A stretch of DNA of 64,000 nucleotides, taken from assembly GCF_000835495.1 (NCBI RefSeq), contig NW_015622544.1, forward strand, positions 391,704 through 455,703. Direction: 5' to 3'. The translations under genes were made by a program, and so were the position numbers. The number at the start of each line of letters is the position of its first letter. The first letter of the stretch is position 1. Under the pieces are notes generated by a model. That model saw only the letters and a list, made by a program, of their open reading frames with translations. It made no database searches and was not told the origin of the DNA. Positions 1 through 9,804 of the stretch are shown in pieces. This stretch comes from Cladophialophora immunda (Eukaryota > Ascomycota > Eurotiomycetes > Chaetothyriales > Herpotrichiellaceae).

Positions 1-108
1 GGCTGCCAGTCCATACGGCCTTGCACCTCGCCAAGCCGGACCTCCAACTGCGCCGTCCTCCAACTCGATTCAAGCTATTTCGCTTTTCCTCCAAACAATG
101 CCGAAGGG

Positions 109-2310
109 ATGAGCCTGCCATGCCCGTACCGGCACGTTTCATATGCGACATGGCGCCTGGACGTCATTCGATCTCTGTGCCAGTCCCTCGACGAGCCCCA
201 TCTCAGACCATCAGCCCTGCCGCGACGAGGATATCAAAAACCTTCCGTACCGAATGCCAGCACTTCTAGATCCGCAACCAAGCGCGGGGATAGTGCAACT
301 GAACGTAATGGACCAACACCAGCGATTCCCCCTGCTACAGAATCAGGCAAGAAAGACACCGAGCCAGGCGGAACTTTCAGTCCTTACAGCGAGCCTGGCC
401 GTCAAGCCATCAAGCAGTTATTATCGGACTTGAAGAAAGCAAGCAAGAAGATTCAGTTGGGCAAAGAGAATGTAGAATCCTACCCGTTTGGACTACACAA
501 GTCATTGATTCTTGATCCACCCGGGGATGCAGATACGCAAGATAGCCCGTCACTACGTCTTTCGACCGATGTACCATTGCGCAAATATCATTCCACGCAA
601 GGAGAGTCCCCGGATGCAAACAGTGTCGAGGGACAGCAAATTATTGAAGACTTGCTCTCGGGGCTCCAGGAAATAAGCAAGAACGTCCACCGCAGGGTTG
701 AAAATAGCGCCGGTTCACACCTTCCGGAAAGAGAGACACCTCCCACCCTTGAATCACCCATTGTCGCACAGGTCGCCGACGCGGCGCGGCGACGGGAGGA
801 AAGGAAAGAGCACCCATCATACCGACGCATAAAAGGATTGAAGAATAATCCGTGGGCGGAGGTGATCGCAAGCCCCCTCCGAGCATGTCAAGGTAGTGGC
901 GCAAGACTGCCATCCGACCTGTTGCTGGACTTTGGATACGTCAAGAATCAAAAGGATGGCAAGATATACCTGATGCCGGCGGAACTTGCGGACCTGGATG
1001 CTTTCGAAGCAAGACTGGCAGCAGAGCTGGCGACATCGGAGGCTCGACCACGAATACTCGAAGGCGGGACGGGAGTGAAGGGAGACAATCAATCCGCCAT
1101 CAAGGATGGCGCGACTGAAGGTGTTGGCGCCGAAGACGGTTCTCCAAGCAGCTCAACAGAAGCTCCTCAAAAGACTACCGACCATCTAGCACCAACTCGA
1201 AGATATATCCCCGTACAGAGCCGTCTGTTATCCAATATCACTTTCCTCCGCCTCGTGACCGACAAAACAACCCAACCTGCCAAGAAACCATCCAAATTTC
1301 CATCGCCAACTACACTCGAGACGATATCTGGGGAGGTGGGCAAATTAGTCCACTTCGACGCGCGTGAGTCCACCTCAACAGCACAGCATTACCTCCAAAA
1401 TAAATACCGATTTCACTCGACGATTGGCGATCAAGATGCGGCCAGGAAGGACCCAACGGGCTCTGGTGCACCTTCAACCGTGCAAGCGAAAGCAAGATTC
1501 AACTTAAACAGGTTGCAATGGCAGCCTGATATATATCTGCGGATTGCAGAGATCATGCGAAACCGGATCTTTATTGCGATGAAGTTACTGGCACATGCGG
1601 AGTCCGCTGCCAGGTCTCAGGCCTTGCCCGTGAGGCCATCGGGTGTGATTGCCCTGCCAACCCCTCAGGATGGCATATTCAAAGGTGAAGAGCTACGACG
1701 TTTGATGAGGGGAACATCTTCTGTGACCGCCTCTGCAGGCTCGAGGATTCGAGCCGTTGCAAGCGAACGCAAAGAGAGTCCATCTCCAAACGGTGACTCG
1801 TCGTCCACTTTGGACGCCGATCCTCCTGTACCGACCCAGATCAGTCCTCTCATGGCCCAGGAACCAGAATACCACGTGCTGGGCCATTCAGAGTGGCTCC
1901 CAGGAAGCATCTTCCTACACGTCGGAAACGAGGACGTGGCAACCCCTATCTCCTCGGCCTCTTCATCATCGTCCCTCCCACCCTTGCCGTCAAACAACCC
2001 CCTGATCCCTCCCATGATCACCGTCCTGGATAGATATCGGTTCCCCGTCTTCTCCATCAATCACCTGTTCACGAATATCTCTGTACCTGGAACTTTCGAC
2101 CTGGAAGAACTCGAAAATCTGATACGTCAAGAGTCAATCTTGCAACATCCCAACAAGACGTCGAGCAGCAGGGGCGGTCCGGGAGGCTACCTTCTCCTAA
2201 TACGGCCCATACCAGGTCCGCCGAAGGCCGTGATCGAAGAGACCTGGCGTCTTTGGCGGTATTTGGGTGGCAAGAACATGGATATCTCCTTCGCTTCCGG
2301 AACTGACTGA
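109..2310 (+). CDS. hypothetical protein, about 733 aa, possibly 5' partial
   Basis: One uninterrupted reading frame of about 733 codons. I do not recognise the family. The frame is also open, without a stop, from base 1 to the ATG at 109, so the true start may lie outside the window or in an upstream exon. The N-terminal third is Ser/Pro/Thr-rich and probably disordered. Two similar short helical segments occur (starting GRQAIKQLLSDLKKASKKI and GQQIIEDLLSGLQEISKNV), which suggests an internal duplication. A more ordered segment near residues 245-310 carries the pattern NPWAEVIASPLRAC followed by ARLPSDLLLDFGYV, and the C-terminal about 90 residues also look globular. The basic, hydroxylated N-terminus would fit a mitochondrial protein, but that is only inference. 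Coding status is well supported by length; function is unknown. Confidence 0.75.
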   Translation: MSLPCPYRHVSYATWRLDVIRSLCQSLDEPHLRPSALPRRGYQKPSVPNASTSRSATKRGDSATERNGPTPAIPPATESGKKDTEPGGTFSPYSEPGRQAIKQLLSDLKKASKKIQLGKENVESYPFGLHKSLILDPPGDADTQDSPSLRLSTDVPLRKYHSTQGESPDANSVEGQQIIEDLLSGLQEISKNVHRRVENSAGSHLPERETPPTLESPIVAQVADAARRREERKEHPSYRRIKGLKNNPWAEVIASPLRACQGSGARLPSDLLLDFGYVKNQKDGKIYLMPAELADLDAFEARLAAELATSEARPRILEGGTGVKGDNQSAIKDGATEGVGAEDGSPSSSTEAPQKTTDHLAPTRRYIPVQSRLLSNITFLRLVTDKTTQPAKKPSKFPSPTTLETISGEVGKLVHFDARESTSTAQHYLQNKYRFHSTIGDQDAARKDPTGSGAPSTVQAKARFNLNRLQWQPDIYLRIAEIMRNRIFIAMKLLAHAESAARSQALPVRPSGVIALPTPQDGIFKGEELRRLMRGTSSVTASAGSRIRAVASERKESPSPNGDSSSTLDADPPVPTQISPLMAQEPEYHVLGHSEWLPGSIFLHVGNEDVATPISSASSSSSLPPLPSNNPLIPPMITVLDRYRFPVFSINHLFTNISVPGTFDLEELENLIRQESILQHPNKTSSSRGGPGGYLLLIRPIPGPPKAVIEETWRLWRYLGGKNMDISFASGTD

Positions 2311-3197
2311 GGGTCGGGGTCGAGTACAGATCAGCACGGCAGTTATAAGGAGAGTGAGGACACAGGGCACGACGAAAAGAGAATTCCCAAGGCCGAGCGT
2401 TAAACCGGAGCCATAAGAAAGGACACTGTGAACGGCAGACTTGCATCGCGCGCGAGGCGGCAATAGACGCGACTACCCCCGATTTGGCTCCTGTCGATTG
2501 CAACGTTCTCCGAAGGAAAGGCAAGGCAAGGCAAGAAGCGGAAGAGCTAGCTCCCTACTATAGAAAGGGGCGCTCTGTTAATTCCTTATGCGTCTAGTTG
2601 GGCTAGACGCAAAATGTAATATCAGGTCACTTTGCAAACAACCTCTCGATTTTTCTCGACTGTAAGCCAAGGGAAAGGGAAAATTGGGAACAGGCAGTCC
2701 CAGCGGATCGGCGGAAAGGGAGCTGATGAACAAGTTTCCGACTCATACATTGTTGCCCGTCATTGAACCCTGTGCTTCATAATATGCTACTGTAATGGCG
2801 GTCGGACACGGCCGCCCTGCTCATGTAATAAATAACCTCAGATCGAGACGAAAGGGCCGTCCTGCCTGCTCGCTAACAGACTGTTGTGCATCCGTAAAAT
2901 ACAACCAAGGCGCCAGACAGAGCGGACGTAACTGGAGAATAAGCAGACTGTCCTGTGCCGCCGCTGTTGTGCGGCTGTTGCCCTGTCGCCGTTGAGCGCC
3001 CTAGCAATACATAATGAGGACATGATTCGAACATCACCGCTTGGCCCTGCAGAATCAACCATTTCCACACTTCACAAATACAGCCCGGGTTCGCATTCGA
3101 CCATGGCCAGACTTACACTCTCCTCGTAGGCCCGAAGCATTTCCTCAAAAAATAACAATGAAGCGCCTGCAGGAGTGAGGTCTTCAGGCTCAGGACT
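2311..3197. other. intergenic, no gene seen
   Basis: Lies between two gene 3' ends (plus-strand gene ending at 2310, minus-strand gene ending at 3198), so it should hold two terminator regions. Only short non-conserved frames are present. A perfect hairpin lies at 2590-2610. Confidence 0.6.
2590..2610. repeat. short perfect hairpin
   Basis: GCGTCTAG, a 5-base loop (TTGGG), then CTAGACGC: an 8-bp perfect inverted repeat about 280 bp after the stop of the first gene. It may be a 3' UTR structure or chance. Confidence 0.5.
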
Positions 3198-4585
3198 CTA
3201 GCCGACCCGATAAGCATCATAAACGACTGTACAGGCGTCAGCATGATCTCTCCTTTTTTTTCTCCCTCCAAACGGATGTGTCTGCCCATCAAGGACGACT
3301 TACTATCACTAACTCTCCGACATCCACATCCCACCCAAAGACAGGTGTTCAAAAACGCGTACCTCTCATCGCCGGTCTCGAGCTCGAGAGTGGTGCGGAA
3401 CTTGTATTGGTTGGCTGGGACGGAGTCTGTCACCGCCGGGTCGTTGAGCCGTTGGAGAATCTCTTTAGGACCTGTGCGCCATCCTCTGGATTTCGCTGTG
3501 ATGTACGCTGGAGGGTCATCGTTGGTTTGGAGCAGGTAGCTGGCATCGCTGTGTGTTGAAAGGTCCTCCACCATCAGCTGATTGTCTTGTCCGCCAGGCT
3601 GGGGGCAGGGTCAGTTGATGAATATTTCTTTGAGCAGAGGTCTGGTGGAACTTACAATGACAATGCCTTTACCCCATCGTCCAGCCCATTGTCCCCCGAC
3701 AATGCTGACCCAGTCGCGATGACCAAACAGACCTCGTCCAACACCAATTTTGGGATTGACCTTGATGCTCATGCGGAAGTCGAGGTCAAGAGACGGGGTC
3801 GGTAGGCGAAGAGAGCGGGCAATGTCACTTTCATCGAATCTATGAAGAAGGTTGTTGGCAGGTATTGATTCCTGCATGACATTTTGGTATGTTGAGCATT
3901 CAAGGAGGTGCTGGCGCTGTCTCGATGTGTTCTTCGCTCTGATCTGGTTACAATAGATGCATTGCACCGACAGACATTTGTCCTCCTCTTTGGCTCTGAA
4001 CTCAACAAAGGCAGCGTGGACGTCGTCGAGAGGCAGGATGGGGAGGCCGGAGCCAGGGGTACTCTTGGGGGTCTTTGGGGGCTTTGGAGTGTGGCGTTGG
4101 ATCGGGGTGGTAGAGTCGGCTGGTTGTGGGATCTTGGTACCGTTTGAGATGCCTTGCATGGGAGTGCTACTGCCAGCGAGGCTATTGTTCATGGGGGTGG
4201 TCGAGCTGTGGGAGATGGAGGGCGTGCCGAAGCCGTTGGAAGCGCCGACGGCATCTTTGGGAGAAGGTTGTGGGCGAGGGGCATTGGGATGGTTCTGCAG
4301 GCCAGGGCACTCGAGCAGATGTTGCTTCTGGCGCGAGGTGTTCTTTGCACGGATCTGTTGGCAATAGATGCATTGAACAGACATGCATTTATCGTCCTCT
4401 GTGTGGAGACGCGAATCGGTCAGCTGCTCCTCTCGTCTATCGTCACAGTACAGGTATGTTGTATCGTGACAAGCATACAAGTTGTATAGTACAGTCAATA
4501 CTGGAGGTGACAATACTTCATACGTACCTTTGGCCTTGAACTCGACGAATGCCGCATGGACATCCTGGTCAACGTTACGCCCCAT
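3198..4585 (-). CDS. DUF3237 protein with two BED-like zinc fingers
   Basis: Exons, complement: 4585-4528, 4398-3656, 3598-3304, 3226-3198; 374 aa. Introns of 129, 57 and 77 nt have GT/AG ends, and phases match. Residues 8-50 and 145-187 are near-identical copies of DVHAAFVEF..AK followed by C-x2-C-x13-H-x3-C (C29, C32, H46, C50; C166, C169, H183, C187), a BED-like metal-binding finger. They are joined by a Pro/Thr/Ser-rich linker. From about residue 205 to the end is a DUF3237 domain, recognisable by IVGGQWAGRWGKG, IVIPGGQDNQLMVEDL, the FRTTLELETG..RYAFLN stretch and VYDAYRVG at the terminus. DUF3237 is a small beta-barrel family without an established reaction. The first ATG in the open frame is at 4585. 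The fingers suggest nucleic-acid or protein binding, but this is inference. Confidence 0.85.
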
Positions 4586-5091
4586 GCTTCGAAAAAAGAC
4601 GGCGTCGACGAGACTGGAATTGGGGCACTCGATAGAAGCTGCGTGATCGGTACGGCGCGCGGGTGAAGTGGTCTGCTTCAAAGAGAGATGAGCGCCCTTT
4701 ACCAGCGAGATTGCTTGTGTCCCGGGTGCAGTTTGGTCACGGGCACTGCTCCTCCTCTGACAAACCGTGACTGCGCAGGCTCAGCGCCGTTTCCCGCCCC
4801 CCACCTACCCCCAGAGCCCCTTAGGAAACCGCGCTAGTAAATTTACTCAGACCATCCACCACCCATCCCTTTTCTCAGCTCGTCAGGCCTTCCACGGCCC
4901 TCCTCGCCCCCCGGGTGCATCATCTCTGCACTCCAGACGGAGGAGACGAGACGAAGCACACTCCTGGCACACGGATGCGGAGTGTCTCCGGCTTCATTCA
5001 GCTCCTTCGCAGCCTGACAACATGTCCTCTACAATGCCTCCGGAAAGCCTCGAGAACAGTTGCTACACCTTGGAAGGTCCAAGCTTCCGTC
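4586..5091. promoter_or_regulatory. divergent promoter region between DUF3237 protein and SDR
   Basis: About 500 bp between two divergent start codons (4585 minus, 5092 plus). It contains C-rich tracts at 4795-4820 and 4905-4915 but no element I can name. In-frame codons upstream of 5092 (ATG at 4915) could extend the SDR. They lack conserved features, so I treat them as leader. Confidence 0.4.
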
Positions 5092-6202
5092 ATGTCTGTC
5101 TTCCACCCCCCAAGAGAAGGCATTACTCTCGAATACCTCTTCAGACCCGTGCATCATGTTTTACTGCAACCTGTTGTCCCCGCCGCCCTTCTTCTACTGC
5201 ACCTGAGATACCCTGAGGCTTTCCAGCGAGCCCTTCCGCTCATTGTAACGAGTGCCATTCAACCTAGATTCATTACCCGGACGCTCGGGGGACTCCTCAC
5301 ATTTGGTGTCCTGTACAAACTGAACAGATACCTCAGCCGGCTAGTGCTCAACAACTTCGTGAAAGACACGTCGTGGGACTGGGAGCGCGAAATCGTCCTG
5401 ATCAGTGGCGGCTCGTCTGGCATTGGGCAGGAAATGGTTCGACAGTTTGGCGAACGGAACATCAAAGTCGTGGTTCTCGACGTTAACCCCCCTCAAACGC
5501 CATTACCCACCTGTGCCACGTTCTATAAGACTGATGTGACCTCGTCTCAAGATATTCGAGATGTCGCTGCGAAAATCCGCAAGGACGTCGGTGATCCAAC
5601 AGTGCTCATCAACAATGCTGGCGTCGCGAACGGGAAAACTATCCTTGACGAAACCGAGGAGCAACTTCAACGCACCTTCGACGTCAATATTCTGGCCCAT
5701 TTCAAAATGGTCAAAGAATTTTTGCCGGACATGATCAAGAAAAATCATGGACATGTGGTAACGATTGCGAGCATGTCGAGCTTTGCGACATGGGCTGGGG
5801 TTACCAGCTACGCCGCGACCAAAGCAGCAGCACTGGCGTTCCATGAGGGATTGGCGCAGGAGCTGAGGGCGAGATACGGTGCTGATAAAGTCCGCACAAC
5901 GTAAGTTGACCTTTGGTTTGTGCATCTCACAACTGATGATTATGATGCATAGGATCGTGCATCCCGTGTGGGTACGGACGCCCCTTTCTCACGGCTTAGT
6001 CAGGAAGATGGCTTCGAATCAAGTTCTGCTGGAGCCCGGCACGGTGGCAGAAGCAGTGGTCTCGCAGGTGCTTAAATGTGAAGGCGACCAGCTTATTCTC
6101 CCCGCGCGGTTCAACTTTGTGCCTTTCATGAGAGGTTGGCCAAGCTGGCTGCAGGAGAGCGCGCGGAGTGACGGGGCACAGGTCATCCAAAGTGGCAACT
6201 GA
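5092..6202 (+). CDS. membrane-associated short-chain dehydrogenase/reductase
   Basis: Exons 5092-5900 and 5953-6202, with a 52-nt intron; 352 aa. Classical SDR fold: nucleotide-binding GGSSGIG at 106-112, NNAG at 174-177, catalytic serine in the ASMSS stretch near 227-230, and Y240/K244 in YAATK. About 100 residues precede the Rossmann fold and hold two hydrophobic segments (about 22-40 and 60-75), as in the RDH10/DHRS3/17-beta-HSD11 group of lipid-droplet or ER dehydrogenases acting on retinoids, steroids or fatty alcohols. The fungal substrate is not predictable from sequence. The ATG at 5092 was chosen because the protein then begins just before the hydrophobic region; an in-frame ATG at 4915 would add 59 unconserved residues. 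It is divergent from the DUF3237 gene, with no functional link visible. Confidence 0.88.
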
Positions 6203-6712
6203 ATCATACATATTTGCAGGCGAGGAAAAGAAGGGCAGCCACTCGTTTGAATGCTGGGTTGGACAAGGCTGGACGAGGGAAATTTATCGGTATTTGAGAA
6301 GCCAGATTACGCCTCCCTATCGGCCGAGAAGGAAAGGGGCTCAGTGGCGATTCGTGAGCTTCCCGGCTTCAGACAGTTACTCCGTATGCTTGGTACTACT
6401 CCGTATTATGTCCCGAATCGAAAAGTGTTGGTATATTATTACCAAAGCGAGAACGGAGGCGTTCCGCAGCCCCTGGTGCCCCCAGTGAACCGCTTAGATA
6501 AGTGTCTGATCCCGCCCATTCAGCCAGTGCCGGGTCGGTCCTCGTTCCGGGCACATATCATCGTATGATATAGAAGGGTCGTTAGATCCAGGGAAGCAAT
6601 AACGAGCCAAGATCCCAAAGCATCGTCAATCTAGAAGCAGTACCGAAGGAGAAGAAAAAGGGCCCGGAAGGCGAAAAGAGAGCAAAAAGCAGGGCAGCCT
6701 CGTGTCGGATGA
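6203..6712. other. intergenic with two TACTCCGTA motifs
   Basis: About 510 bp between two plus-strand genes. TACTCCGTA occurs at 6378-6386 and 6397-6405. No other feature is seen; the last 100 bp is purine-rich and probably the leader of the downstream dioxygenase gene. Confidence 0.5.
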
Positions 6713-7873
6713 ATGCTTCGAAATAGCACCCGTTTCTTCGTCACCACCACCTCCGGCGCCACAATCGCATTCATATCGATCCTGGTCCTCCTCGTGGCAG
6801 CAGCAGCAGTTGCGCCCTTCAACTTCTCCGAGTATTCGCGCATCTTTGAGGCCGACGAGGTGGCTGCCGCGCGCATTTGGAGCCCTCTCAAATCGCTCTC
6901 CAGGTTGACCAGGCTCTTCTCGACAGCCGGCACAGGAGCAATGGCCAAACGAACGCCCGTATACTTTGTCTCCCATGGCGTAAGTTCTCCTCGACCCCTA
7001 GGATCTCGTGTGTGTGTTTTTTTGAAAGTGTCCCTGCGAGCAAGCCCGTTCTTGCTAACAGGTTCTCCATGGCAGGGGCCGGACACAATGTACGACACGA
7101 AACACCCGGTCTATGCACAGCTTCAGAGTCTCGGGCGTGAGATCACGCAGCAGGTAAAGCCCTCGGCGATCGTGGTCTTCTCGGCGCACTGGCAGGCCGA
7201 AAGACCCAACATGATTGAAGTCAACGTCGCGGAAGAGGAGCCGTTGCTCTACGACTTCTACGGGTTCCCCCGCAAGTATTACATGGAGAAGTTCCCGAAC
7301 AAGGGCTCGGCGAAGCTGGCCCAACAAGTCATCGACGCCCTCGGGGAGCATGGGATCAAGACGCAGGAGGCGGAGAGGGGGCTGGACCATGGCGTCTTCG
7401 TCCCTTTCAAGGTCATGTTCAATCCCGAAACAAACCCCGTGACCGTGCCCATCGTGCAGGTCAGTCTCTTCGACGACCACACCGACGCGGCGGCGCACAT
7501 CAAACTGGGTCGCGCCGTCCAGAAACTGCGGGAGGAGAACATCCTCATCGTATGCTCCGGCATGAGCGTGCATAACCTGCGACATTTCATGATGTTGGGC
7601 AGGAGTTCGAATAGGACAATGCCCTACGCCGCGACGTTTGACGAAGCTCTAAAGGTCGCGGCGGAAACGAAACCGGGCGAGCAGAGGGATGAGACGATGA
7701 TTGAGTTGTTAGAGAGGGACGATGCGAGACAGGCCCATCCGACCTTTGAGCATCTCCTGCCGATTCATATCGCCGTGGGCGCCGCGGACACGGATCAGGG
7801 CAAGCAACTGTGGACAATGCAAGAATCGAGCATGGCTTGGGCGCAATACAGATTTGGAGAGGTGCAAGCTTGA
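6713..7873 (+). CDS. DODA-type extradiol aromatic ring-opening dioxygenase
   Basis: Exons 6713-6979 and 7076-7873; 354 aa. The 96-nt intron has no stop and a length divisible by three, so unspliced reading would insert 32 residues between SHG and GPDTMYD and break a conserved motif; splicing restores SHGGPDTMY. The family (LigB/4,5-DOPA dioxygenase-like) cleaves catechols with a non-haem Fe(II), or Zn in plant homologues. Metal-binding candidates are H88 (SHG), H127 (SAHW) and H194 (DHGVFVP). The first about 75 residues are an extension with a hydrophobic segment at about 16-35, which would anchor or target the enzyme. An internal ATG at 6941 (MAKRTPVYF) gives the usual family length of about 278 aa and could be an alternative start. 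The substrate is unknown. Confidence 0.88.
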   Translation: MLRNSTRFFVTTTSGATIAFISILVLLVAAAAVAPFNFSEYSRIFEADEVAAARIWSPLKSLSRLTRLFSTAGTGAMAKRTPVYFVSHGVSSPRPLGSRVCVFLKVSLRASPFLLTGSPWQGPDTMYDTKHPVYAQLQSLGREITQQVKPSAIVVFSAHWQAERPNMIEVNVAEEEPLLYDFYGFPRKYYMEKFPNKGSAKLAQQVIDALGEHGIKTQEAERGLDHGVFVPFKVMFNPETNPVTVPIVQVSLFDDHTDAAAHIKLGRAVQKLREENILIVCSGMSVHNLRHFMMLGRSSNRTMPYAATFDEALKVAAETKPGEQRDETMIELLERDDARQAHPTFEHLLPIHIAVGAADTDQGKQLWTMQESSMAWAQYRFGEVQA

Positions 7874-8080
7874 ACTGTGGGACAAGTCAAAAGAAAATTG
7901 AATCATCTGTTTTGGGCTGTTGGCATGCAGTCGTATGTACAATCGAGTATTCTTTTGCCAGCCTGTTCTTCTGTCTCGCGTAGTCGAGCCATGTCGGTAG
8001 CTTCCCTCCATGTCCAAGTAGACTGGGTGTTATACATTCCCTGTTGAACGAGCTCGGCTGACTCGGGCTCGTCATAGGGT

Positions 8081-8576
8081 TTATTCGCTCTTGACCAAGG
8101 TCGTGACTTTGTCCTCTATCTCCTTGTCTGAAAGACCTGCCACATGTGTAAGCATCGATTGCAGCCCCTCTCTACACATTGCAGCTCACCTGATAATGAT
8201 TCTGATTTCTCCTTTCCCAATCCTGCATCGTCCAACGGTCAGTCTTTTTGCAGTACTAATGTGTCCCGGTCCAAATCTTCATACCATATCTTGCCCACAC
8301 CTTTGGTTCAACGCCAGTAGCTTCGCGTATTAAAATAGGAATGTGAGGGTTGTGATGCTTCATAGTAGGGTATGCTCGCTTGAGAAAGGATCTAAATCAG
8401 AGCTTAGTTTTCTGTAACAGAGCTTGAACGGTGGTGGTGTGGTGGTGGTGGTGGTGGTGCTGCTGCTACTGCTGCGAGAATGGCACATACCTGCAGGCAT
8501 CGCTTCCCTGACCTGAATTGCTCAGGTGAAATCTTAATTCCCTCAAGCCTTGTGTGAAGGCATATTTGGTTGCCAT
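8081..8576 (-). CDS. NDUFA2: NADH:ubiquinone oxidoreductase B8 subunit (NDUFA2-like)
   Basis: Four exons, complement: 8576-8491, 8391-8285, 8222-8190, 8136-8081; 93 aa. All three introns (99, 62 and 53 nt) have GT/AG ends and phases agree. The product begins MATKYAFTQGLRELRFHLSN and contains FLKRAYPTMKHHNPHIPILI, REATGVEPKVWARYG and GKEKSESLSGLSDKEIED, the thioredoxin-like L51/S25/CI-B8 fold of complex I accessory subunit B8. It works in the matrix arm of mitochondrial complex I. Typical CI-B8 subunits are 85-100 aa, so it is complete. The gene is convergent with the dioxygenase (207 bp between stops) and divergent from MPC2. Intron 1 carries a CAC/CAG-type triplet run at 8430-8475. Confidence 0.93.
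8430..8475. repeat. GGT/GCT triplet microsatellite inside NDUFA2 intron 1
   Basis: An imperfect triplet run on the plus strand: GGTGGTGGTGT, then GGT repeats, then GCT GCT GCT ACT GCT GC. It lies wholly within the first NDUFA2 intron, so length changes would not alter the protein. Confidence 0.7.
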
Positions 8577-9047
8577 TTCGGCACTCCCAGTCTGGTCGAG
8601 TATCAACTATGGTCCGGAGAAAGCTGCTGGCGCATGGAGTCGATGTTTGGTGAGCAAATGTACGAGTGCTCGTTGGGACGACGAATTGGACCTTGGCGGT
8701 ATTGACAATGGGAATTCATTAGTCTGACAGGAATTGATTCCTGGTTTTGGAAGGTAATGCTGGTTTTGTTATGTCAGACAGGGCCACGGTGCCTTCGGCG
8801 CTGCGAACACGGAGATTGTGAAAACGATTTACCGGAGATCTGACTTTCTCCTCATCCATCTTCCCCGTTGAGATCCCAGCAATTGACTCACCTCTCTTCA
8901 TCCTTTCGACATCAACTCCGTCAAGGGTGACAATCTCCACTCCTTTACTGTCACCTCCGTCGCCAGACCTTGCATCAACATCGCCGCATAGCACTGCCAG
9001 GGCCAAAGCTCGCCCCGTAGCAGAACGCGCACCAGATTACCCTCATT
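8577..9047. promoter_or_regulatory. divergent promoter shared by NDUFA2 and MPC2
   Basis: 471 bp separate the two start codons of divergently transcribed mitochondrial inner-membrane genes. No TATA box or named site stands out. The half next to MPC2 is pyrimidine-rich, typical of a fungal leader. Confidence 0.5.
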
Positions 9048-9804
9048 ATGTCCGCCCGCTTCGGACTGCGCTTCGCGCAGCAAACCGCCCGACAATCCAC
9101 AACCTCATTCACCTCACGAGCACCCTTTCAGTTGAGAAATCCCGTGTTTCGACGATGGCAGGGCACAGCTGCCAACCCGGCGGTCGAGGGCGCGCCACCG
9201 CAGTCTCTGTTCCAGAGACTTTGGACCAGTGAGGTCGGCATTCGGACCGTGCATTTCTGGTATGACTTTACCACTTTTATATGAAATATTGCTTGCCCAG
9301 ATTTAAATACCTGGAGACATGTGGAGTCGGGATTAGGGAATAGAGATTTATGGATGCTGACACGGGTCACGATGCCAGGGCCCCTATCATGAAATGGGGT
9401 GTCGTCCTTGCGGGCGCATCAGATTTCCTCCGTCCCGCCGAAAAACTGTCCTTGACACAGAACTTGGCTCTCATGGCCACAGGTTCCATCTGGACGAGAT
9501 GGTGCTTTGTCATTCGACCAAAGAACATGCTGTAAGACTTGTTGACCTTCCCATTGACCCATGGCTGTATACATGGTTCAAGACTTTGACCTGTGAACGG
9601 GACCATACTGACGTTGAATGCTATGCCAACAGTCTCGCCGCTGTCAACTTCTGTCTCTTCCTTGTAGGTCTCGTCCAATGCAGTCGGATCTTCATGTATC
9701 GGAGCTCGCAAGATGGTAGCACCACCGCCGCCTTGAAGGAAATGGAGAAGGACATCGAGAGCTCGGCGAAAGTGGTGGAGAAGAAGGTGGAAGCCAAGTT
9801 GTAA
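9048..9804 (+). CDS. MPC2: mitochondrial pyruvate carrier subunit, MPC2 type
   Basis: Exons 9048-9259, 9379-9531 and 9633-9804 (introns 119 and 101 nt); 178 aa. After an Arg/Ser/Thr-rich, acid-poor N-terminus (a likely mitochondrial presequence, about 1-40), the protein shows the MPC signature: TVHFWAPIMKWGVVLAG, DFLRPAEKLSLTQNLALMAT, IWTRWCFVIRPKNMLLAAVN and LVGLVQCSRIF. MPC2-type subunits pair with MPC1 in the inner membrane and import pyruvate into the matrix. The C-terminus adds a charged tail (about 40 residues, Glu/Lys-rich) that looks helical. It faces NDUFA2 across a short shared promoter, fitting co-expression of respiratory genes. The family call is firm; which fungal paralogue (Mpc2 or Mpc3) cannot be told from sequence alone. 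Confidence 0.94.

Noticed and set aside
4682..4783. N-terminal extension of the DUF3237 protein
   Set aside because: The frame is open to 4783 but has no ATG before 4585; only non-ATG codons could start it.
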